Shown: positions 58,801 through 64,000 of the stretch, in pieces | Position numbering within the stretch: position 1 is the stretch's first letter | Layout of the letters: the number at the start of each line of letters is the position of its first letter | NCBI GenBank assembly: GCA_965200535.1 | Contig: CBDAUF010000001.1 | Span: 1,364,001-1,428,000, forward strand | From: MPNO01 sp965200535 | GTDB taxonomy: Bacteria > Pseudomonadota > Alphaproteobacteria > MPNO01 | Reading direction: 5' to 3' | Length of the DNA stretch: 64,000 nt | Made by a program: the position numbers and the translations under genes | Notes under the pieces: model-generated | Database searches by the model: none | What the model was told of the DNA's origin: nothing | Seen by the model: the letters and a program-made list of their open reading frames with translations, nothing else

Positions 58801-60887
58801 GCGCTGTCCCTCGCGATGCGGATGTTGCCGAGCGCATCGATGGCGGCGGAGAACGACCGGGGGACGATGGTCGTGGTCTCGTCTTCCGCGATGACCGCCG
58901 GGCTGGCGACTCGTGCACCGGGCTCGAGGGCAGTGCGGCGGAAAACCGATGCGCGCACCGTCTCATGCGCGACGGGATCGAACAGCGTCCGTTCGCCGGC
59001 CGGTTCGACGGCTGACGCGGCCGGCATGGGCGGGCACGGTACGGGCGGGTCGCCCGCCGCGGCAACGCGCACGGTCCAGTTCATCGCTTCCGCCGCCAGC
59101 CCGGGAATGGTGCGGGCGTAGGTCCGGGCATACGCCTCCTCGAAGGCCTCGACCAGCGCGCCGCACGACGACGGGCCGAGCGGGCCGTCGGGAAGGATCA
59201 CCGACAGCTCGTGGCCCTGGCCGCGGTACCGCATGTCGGCGGTGCGTGTGCGGACCAGCGCAGCGCCGGGCGCGGCGGCGGCGACGATCGCCTCGGCCTC
59301 CTCCTGCATCCGGTCGAGCAACGCGTTCACATGGTCGGGATCGAAGGAGTCGTCGAGCGCCGCGTAGAGGCTCCGCACCACCTCGTAGGCGACAGGCGCG
59401 CGCAGGAACCCGACAGCGGAACCCACACCGGCGGACCGCGGGACGACGATCTCCGCGACGCCGAGCTTCTCCGCCAGGCGGACGGCGTGCACCGGCGCCG
59501 CGCCGCCGAAGGCGATCAGGGTGCGCCCGGCCAATATCTTGCCCCGTTCGACCGCGTGCACGCGGGCCGCGTTGGCCATGTTCTCGACCAGAACCTCGGT
59601 GATTCCGTGTGCGCCTTCGGACGCCGACAGACCGAGCGCCGCTCCCGCTCCGTCCTCGACGGCCGTCCTGGCGGCGGCGGCGTCGAGCGGAATGGAACCG
59701 CCGGCGAACTCCGCCGCGTCGACCCAGCCGAGGATTACATCGGCGTCGGTCACGGTGGCCGCGGCCCCGCCGCGCGCGTAACAAGCCGGACCGGGGTCGG
59801 CGCCGGCGCTGTCCGGCCCGACGGCGAGCCGGCGCATGGCGTCCACCCGCGCGATCGAACCGCCGCCGGCGCCGATTTCGACCATCTCGATCACCGGGAT
59901 GCGCAGCGGCAGCCCGCTGCCCTTCAGGAAACGGTACTGGCGGGCGACCTCGAAGCTGCGCGAGGCTTGCGGTTCGGCATCGTCGATCAGGCAGATCTTG
60001 GCTGTGGTTCCGCCCATGTCGAACGAGAGCACCCGGTCGAGCGCGCACTGGCGGGAGATGTGCGCGGCGAGGATCGCGCCCCCCGCCGGACCCGACTCGA
60101 CCAGCCGTATGGGGAACCGCCGCCCGGTCTCCGGCCGGGCGAGACCGCCGCCCGATGTCATCAGATAGAGCGGGCAGACGAAACCGCGCTTCGCCAGCGC
60201 GTCCTCGAGGCGCGCGATATAGCCCGCCATCAGCGGCTGGACATAGGCGTTCGCCGCCGCCGTCGACCACCGTTCGTATTCGCGAATCTCGGGGGAAACC
60301 TCGGACGACAGGGTGACGGAGAGGTCCGGCATCGCCGCGGCCAGCCGGTCGCGCACCATGCGTTCGTGCCTGCCGTCGGCCCAGGCGTGGATGAACCCGA
60401 CCGCGGCCGCCTCGACTTCTTCCCTTTTCAGCGCCTCGACGACGGGATCGAGCGCATCGGCGTCGAGCGGGACGAGCACGTTGCCGCGGGCGTCGATCCG
60501 TTCCGGCACGCCGATCCGCAGATGTCGCGGGACCAGTGGTTCGGGCCGGTCCATGTAGATGTCGTACTGCTCGAAGCGGTTCTCGAACGCCATCTCGACG
60601 ACGTCGCGAAAACCTTGGGTGACGAGAAGGGCGGTCCGGGCGCCCTTGCGCTCGATGATCGCGTTGGTGGCCAGCGTGGTGCCGTGGATGACGAGGCCGA
60701 ACCGGTCCGGCGTGAGACCGGTTGCCCGGAGCGCGCGGTCGATGCCGGCGAGCACGCCCTCCTCGGGCGCATGCGGGGTGGTCAGCACCTTGGCGGTCGC
60801 CAGGCTGCCATCCAGCTCGACGGCGATATCGGTGAACGTGCCGCCGACATCGGCGGCGATCCGATATCCGCGGTCTGATTCTGGCAT
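58797..60887 (-). CDS. hyuA: Hydantoinase/oxoprolinase subunit A (second copy)
   Basis: A 696-residue HyuA-family subunit. The phosphate loops are AADVGGTFTDIAVEL and LSFDMGGTTAKICLIDD, and the switch is VIHGTTLATNAIIERKGART. It heads the operon hyuA-hyuB-LLM-FAD on the minus strand. The Gly-Gly-Thr-Thr-Ala-Lys of its second loop is the form seen in acetone-carboxylase and N-methylhydantoinase relatives alike, so the reaction is not fixed. Confidence 0.92.
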   Translation of the reverse strand: MPESDRGYRIAADVGGTFTDIAVELDGSLATAKVLTTPHAPEEGVLAGIDRALRATGLTPDRFGLVIHGTTLATNAIIERKGARTALLVTQGFRDVVEMAFENRFEQYDIYMDRPEPLVPRHLRIGVPERIDARGNVLVPLDADALDPVVEALKREEVEAAAVGFIHAWADGRHERMVRDRLAAAMPDLSVTLSSEVSPEIREYERWSTAAANAYVQPLMAGYIARLEDALAKRGFVCPLYLMTSGGGLARPETGRRFPIRLVESGPAGGAILAAHISRQCALDRVLSFDMGGTTAKICLIDDAEPQASRSFEVARQYRFLKGSGLPLRIPVIEMVEIGAGGGSIARVDAMRRLAVGPDSAGADPGPACYARGGAAATVTDADVILGWVDAAEFAGGSIPLDAAAARTAVEDGAGAALGLSASEGAHGITEVLVENMANAARVHAVERGKILAGRTLIAFGGAAPVHAVRLAEKLGVAEIVVPRSAGVGSAVGFLRAPVAYEVVRSLYAALDDSFDPDHVNALLDRMQEEAEAIVAAAAPGAALVRTRTADMRYRGQGHELSVILPDGPLGPSSCGALVEAFEEAYARTYARTIPGLAAEAMNWTVRVAAAGDPPVPCPPMPAASAVEPAGERTLFDPVAHETVRASVFRRTALEPGARVASPAVIAEDETTTIVPRSFSAAIDALGNIRIARDSA

Positions 60888-61198
60888 ACCGACCTTATAT
60901 CATTGAAATGGATGAATTATTTCGGTCTCTTGCACATCGGAAGATGTCGCGGGCGACCGGAGCGCGAAGGCGACGGTGAGCGGCGACAACCCCCTCCGTA
61001 CGGTACGGCAATCTAGCAAGCGCCGGGGCCCCTGTCATCGACGCCCGCGGACCTCGGGTTCGGCGACCGGCGCCGGAGGGCGAGGCGCCGGCGGCGGGAT
61101 GAGCGGGGCAGCACGTGCGTAGATCGAGGATCGAGGATCGGTCGCGCCTCGATCGGTTTTGCTACTGTCCCGCCGCATCGCCAGAGGGAGGACGCCCG
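60888..61198. other. Divergent spacer with an AT-rich patch
   Basis: 311 bases between divergent hyuA (minus) and the small alpha-beta barrel gene (plus). An AT-rich patch at 60896-60930 contains, on the minus strand, TATAAG, which could be the hyuA -10, but no good -35 is found 16-18 bases away. I see no gene or repeat in the rest. Confidence 0.35.
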
Positions 61199-61504
61199 AT
61201 GACCGCATTCCTGATCGTACGCGCGGAGGTCGACCCGGCCGTACGGGATGCCTTCGACACCTGGTACCGGGAGGAACACCTGCCCGACGCCGTCGAGGCC
61301 TTTGGCGCGGCCGGCGCCTCGCGCGGCTGGAGCGACGTGGAGGACGATGTCCATGTCGCCTTCTACGAATTTGCCGACCTCGCCGAGGTCAGACAGGTGA
61401 TGGGGTCCGACGCGCTCAAGCGCATGATCGGCGAGTTCGACCGCCACTGGCAGGGCAAGGTGACCAGAACCCGCGAAGTCCTCGAGTTGATCCAGAAGAT
61501 CTGA
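61199..61504 (+). CDS. Small dimeric alpha-beta barrel-like protein
   Basis: A 101-residue protein. The pattern MTAFLIVRAEVDPAVRDAFD, then WYREEHLPDAVEAFGA, resembles EthD/Dabb dimeric ferredoxin-fold proteins. HLP of the second part is typical of the EthD group. Their roles are mostly unknown; some are monooxygenases or heme handlers. The ATG at 61199 has GGGAGG 8 bases upstream and is chosen over the frame start at 61115. It stands alone, with the Spy-like gene 184 bases downstream. Confidence 0.72.
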   Translation: MTAFLIVRAEVDPAVRDAFDTWYREEHLPDAVEAFGAAGASRGWSDVEDDVHVAFYEFADLAEVRQVMGSDALKRMIGEFDRHWQGKVTRTREVLELIQKI

Positions 61505-61596
61505 GCGGGCGCCTCCAAGCGTCCCTTCCGTTACCGCAGGCGTCCCGCTCCGGGCCGGACGCTGCCGGCGTCTGCCCTCCGGCCCCGCTTGCCGGT

Positions 61597-61611
61597 CTTT
61601 ACAATTCTTTA
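61597..61611 (+). promoter_or_regulatory. CpxR-type box: TTTAC-N5-TTTAC (GTAAA-N5-GTAAA on the other strand)
   Basis: Two TTTAC half-sites exactly 10 bases apart, start to start. The reverse complement, GTAAA-GAATT-GTAAA, fits the CpxR consensus established in enterobacteria. It lies 78 bases before the ATG of the Spy/CpxP-like gene, with a CpxR-like regulator encoded downstream. Confidence 0.6.
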
Positions 61612-61688
61612 CCCGGCGGACAAAGGCGGGAAACGGCGCGGTCCCATATTGCCCCGGTGTCGAACCCAAACATCCGAGAGGCAAGGAC

Positions 61689-62186
61689 ATGACCAACGCA
61701 AATACCCCCGCCGGGACCGCCGGCCGCAAGCAGCGCCGCTGGGTCGCGATCGGCGCCGCCGGACTGCTCGCCGCGACGGTCGCCGGTGCAGCCGTCAGCG
61801 CGGGCGCCCATTCCGGGTGGCGCGGAGACGGCCCCGATCTCAACCGGTTCGTCGAGAGGAAGGTTGACCGGATGCTTAACGATATCGATATCGGCGACGA
61901 CCAGCGCAGCAAGCTGCACGACATCGTGAAGACGGCGGTCGCCGACCTGCAGGAGTTCCGGGGCCTCGGCCGGGAGACGCGGCGGGACTTGATTGCCGCC
62001 CTGACCGGGGAGACCATTGACCGGGACGAGTTGGAGGCGCTGCGCCAGCGCAAGCTGGAGACCGCCGACCGCGCGAGCCAGCGAATGGTGACCGCACTCG
62101 CCGACGCGGCCGCCGTGCTGACCTCCGCCCAGCGCGCGGAACTCGCGGCGAAATGGAAGGAACGCATGTCGCGCCACGAACACTGA
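61689..62186 (+). CDS. Spy/CpxP-family periplasmic stress protein
   Basis: A 165-residue exported protein. After a basic head (RKQRRW) comes a hydrophobic segment WVAIGAAGLLAATVAGAAVS and a cleavable-looking site. The mature part is helical and charged (DIDIGDDQRSKLHDIVKTAV, LTSAQRAELAAKWKERMSRH), the late LTSAQRAEL being the LTxxQ motif of Spy/CpxP chaperones and metal-sensing CnrX-like proteins. Such proteins act as periplasmic chaperones or as inhibitors of the partner kinase. It is preceded by a CpxR-like box and followed by cytochrome b561 and a two-component pair. Confidence 0.85.
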   Translation: MTNANTPAGTAGRKQRRWVAIGAAGLLAATVAGAAVSAGAHSGWRGDGPDLNRFVERKVDRMLNDIDIGDDQRSKLHDIVKTAVADLQEFRGLGRETRRDLIAALTGETIDRDELEALRQRKLETADRASQRMVTALADAAAVLTSAQRAELAAKWKERMSRHEH

Positions 62187-62304
62187 GCGGATCGGCGTAC
62201 GCCGGAACGGAGGGCGCCCCGCGGCGGTTCGGTCCGCGGGGCGTCCATTCCGGCGGTTGTCTCCCGCATCGCCGATATGCAGGGCCGGAGAGGAAGGGGC
62301 AGCA

Positions 62305-62838
62305 ATGGACGGGCATGACACCCTGTCGGCGCAGCGGTCGGCGCCGATCAGAAAGGGGTATTCGGCAACGCAGATCGCCCTGCACTGGACCATCGCCGTG
62401 CTGGTGATAGCCCAGATGGCGCTGCATGAAGGCATAGAGGCGGTGTACCAAACCGAGCGGGGCGGGGCAGCGCCGACGGGATCGGAGTCATTGCTTGCCG
62501 ACATCCACGTCTCTTTCGGTATCGCGATCTTCCTGCTGGCTCTTGCGCGGGTGTTCATCCGCTACAGGCGCGGCGTACCGCAGCCTCCGGAGGACGAACG
62601 CCCGGCGCTGAGGCTGGCCGCCCGCGCGACCCATTTCGCCTTCTACGCGGTCATTCTGCTGATGCCCGTGACAGGCGCGCTCGCCTGGTTCGGCGGCGTC
62701 GAGATCATGGCGGCGATGCACGGCGCCAGCATGCCGGCGCTGCTGGGCCTGGTGCTCCTCCATGTCTGCGGCGCTCTCTATCAGCACTTCGTCAAGAAGA
62801 CCGATGTGCTGCGCCGGATGCTGCGCCCGGAACGGTAG
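62305..62838 (+). CDS. Cytochrome b561 (diheme membrane protein)
   Basis: A 177-residue four-helix b-type cytochrome. Heme ligand histidines are in TQIALHWTIAVLV, LLADIHVSFGIAIF, RATHFAFYAVILLM and LVLLHVCGALYQHF. It would move electrons between the quinone pool and a periplasmic acceptor or superoxide. The ATG at 62305 is chosen because GGAAGGGGC sits upstream. It lies between the Spy-like gene and the regulator gene, with 118- and 42-base gaps. Confidence 0.9.
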   Translation: MDGHDTLSAQRSAPIRKGYSATQIALHWTIAVLVIAQMALHEGIEAVYQTERGGAAPTGSESLLADIHVSFGIAIFLLALARVFIRYRRGVPQPPEDERPALRLAARATHFAFYAVILLMPVTGALAWFGGVEIMAAMHGASMPALLGLVLLHVCGALYQHFVKKTDVLRRMLRPER

Positions 62839-62880
62839 GGCCGCGGCCTCGTCCGCGCGGAGACCGCACCGGGGGGCGAC

Positions 62881-63591
62881 ATGAACCGCCTGCTGATGAT
62901 CGAGGACGACCGCGCGCTGGCAGAGATGGTCGGCACCTATCTCGGTCAGGCGGGCATGGGGCTCGATCATCGGCGGAACGCGGCGGACGGCCTCGCGGCC
63001 GCGCTCGCCGGCGACTACGACGCGGTGATTCTCGATCTCATGCTGCCGGACGGCGACGGCCTGGAGCTCTGCCGGGCGATCCGCGCCCGTTCCGATGTTC
63101 CGGTCCTGATGCTGACGGCGCGGGGCGAAGAGGCCGATCGTATCGTCGGCCTGGAGATCGGCGCCGACGACTACCTGCCGAAGCCCTTCAACCCGCGCGA
63201 ACTGCTGGCGCGCCTCCGCGCCATCCTGCGCCGCCGTAGGGGCGGCGTTGCGGACGGCCGGGCAGCCGAGGCCGAGACGCTGCGCTTCGGCCGGCTCGTC
63301 ATCGACCGCGCCGCGCGCCGGGTGCTGCTGGACGGCGAGGAGCGGCCGCTCACCGGCCACCAGTTCGATCTGCTCTGCGCCCTTGCGGGGAGCGCGGGCC
63401 GCGTGCTGAGCCGCGAGCAGCTCATGGACAGGGTGCGGGGCGAGACGCTGGAGCCCTTCGACCGCAGCATCGACGTGCATATTTCGCGGATCCGGGCAGC
63501 GATCGAGGACGATCCCAGGAAGCCCAGGCGCATCGTCACGCTGCGCGGCGCCGGCTATCTCTTTGTCCGCCGCCAGGACAGGGACGCGTGA
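62881..63591 (+). CDS. OmpR-family response regulator, CpxR-like
   Basis: A 236-residue regulator. The receiver domain has Asp52 (VILDLMLPDGDG) as phospho-acceptor, Thr79 and Lys101, with the acidic pair at residues 9-10. The segment LEIGADDYLPKPFNPRELLA is close to the CpxR/RstA group. The C-terminal winged helix reads RFGRLVIDRAARRVLLDGEE, then VHISRIRAAIEDDPRKPRRI and TLRGAGYLFV. The sensor kinase gene starts within its last codons as GTGA (63588-63591). The box at 61597-61611 is a candidate target. Confidence 0.94.
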   Translation: MNRLLMIEDDRALAEMVGTYLGQAGMGLDHRRNAADGLAAALAGDYDAVILDLMLPDGDGLELCRAIRARSDVPVLMLTARGEEADRIVGLEIGADDYLPKPFNPRELLARLRAILRRRRGGVADGRAAEAETLRFGRLVIDRAARRVLLDGEERPLTGHQFDLLCALAGSAGRVLSREQLMDRVRGETLEPFDRSIDVHISRIRAAIEDDPRKPRRIVTLRGAGYLFVRRQDRDA

Positions 63592-64000
63592 GCCGGCGTC
63601 TCTTTCTCCAGATCTACCTGACGCTGCTCGGCGTCATCGTGCTGTTCGGCCTGCTGGCTTCCCTCGGCTGGTGGCTGGTCGACGACGACGGCCCGGAAAG
63701 GACCTTTCAGCAGGGCCTCGGCGCGCTTGTTGCGGAGGCCTTGCCGCCGCCGGGCTCGGCCCCGGCTGAGATCGAAGCCGTCCTCGTCCGGCTCGGGCGG
63801 GACATCGGAGGCCGCATCAGCGTATTCGGCCGGGACGGCCGGCTGCTCGCCAGTGTCGGCCGCCCACTGCCCGCGCCCGCCGAACGCGCCTCCGGCTGGC
63901 GCGGCGGCCCCGGCGGCGCCAAATCCCTGCCCCTGCCGGACGGGCGCCTTGTCCTTTTCCGGCCCGACCTGGGTCCGCCCCACGCGCCGGCGATCGGATT
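63588..64000 (+). CDS. Sensor histidine kinase, N-terminal part (runs off the window)
   Basis: GTG at 63588 opens a frame that stays open to the end of the window. The first 137 residues show a membrane helix (residues 7-32, YLTLLGVIVLFGLLASLGWW), then a small periplasmic domain with RISVFGRDGRLLASVGRPLP. This is the start of a CpxA/EnvZ-like kinase, but the HAMP and catalytic domains lie beyond the window, so the call rests on the regulator gene it overlaps by 4 bases. The start is fixed by that overlap. Confidence 0.8.
   Translation, partial: MSRRLFLQIYLTLLGVIVLFGLLASLGWWLVDDDGPERTFQQGLGALVAEALPPPGSAPAEIEAVLVRLGRDIGGRISVFGRDGRLLASVGRPLPAPAERASGWRGGPGGAKSLPLPDGRLVLFRPDLGPPHAPAIG

Overview
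The window is a 64-kb piece of a high-GC bacterial chromosome. An alphaproteobacterium is most likely. The reasons are the dense mixed-strand operons with 4-base ATGA/GTGA overlaps, a TRAP transporter, glcDEF, tandem branched-chain-type ABC operons, CaiB-type CoA transferase with glutaryl-CoA dehydrogenase, and the 41-residue cysteine-poor L36. The order cannot be fixed from this sequence. No plasmid origin, phage, insertion sequence or CRISPR array was seen. The only clear patch of foreign base composition is the AT-rich gene at 5407-6204.

Layout. 19-4036: HtrA-type protease, Rieske oxygenase, lipid A-type acyltransferase, glyoxalase-fold and GFA-fold proteins. 4037-6322: accessory island with two small secreted proteins and the AT-rich gene. 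6323-10742: TRAP transporter, a resorcylate-decarboxylase-like amidohydrolase and a cupin. 10743-19292: BCCT carrier, a first hydantoinase pair (hyuA/hyuB), then a methyltransferase-metF pair behind two TGGGAT/ATCCCA palindromes. 19289-21729 (minus): CoA transferase and glutaryl-CoA dehydrogenase. 21912-27946 (plus): UbiD, nadC, phnN, AMP-phosphorylase-type enzyme, UbiD. 28091-32905: rpmJ, glcDEF, TPR protein. 32902-37746: carbamoylase, acyl-CoA ligase, DsbA-fold isomerase, LysR regulator and a divergent small gene. 37759-43424 (minus): amidase, ABC uptake system, amidase. 43555-53628 (minus): two complete branched-chain-type ABC operons with an Asp/Glu/hydantoin racemase between them. 54055-54143: tRNA-Ser(CGA). 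54357-60887 (minus): second hyuA/hyuB pair with an LLM flavin enzyme and an FAD dehydrogenase. 61199-64000: an envelope-stress module (Spy/CpxP-like protein, cytochrome b561, CpxR-like regulator, start of a sensor kinase) preceded by a perfect CpxR-type box.

The recurring theme is uptake and ring or amide cleavage of nitrogenous compounds: two HyuA/HyuB systems, a hydantoinase/carbamoylase-family M20 enzyme, a hydantoin-type racemase, two amidases and four binding-protein-dependent transporters. A second theme is decarboxylation and acyl-CoA chemistry: two UbiD proteins, the amidohydrolase, acyl-CoA ligase, CaiB and GcdH. The most intriguing small module is nadC-phnN-AMP phosphorylase. Together these three enzymes could move the ribose of AMP, through ribose 1,5-bisphosphate and PRPP, into nicotinate mononucleotide.
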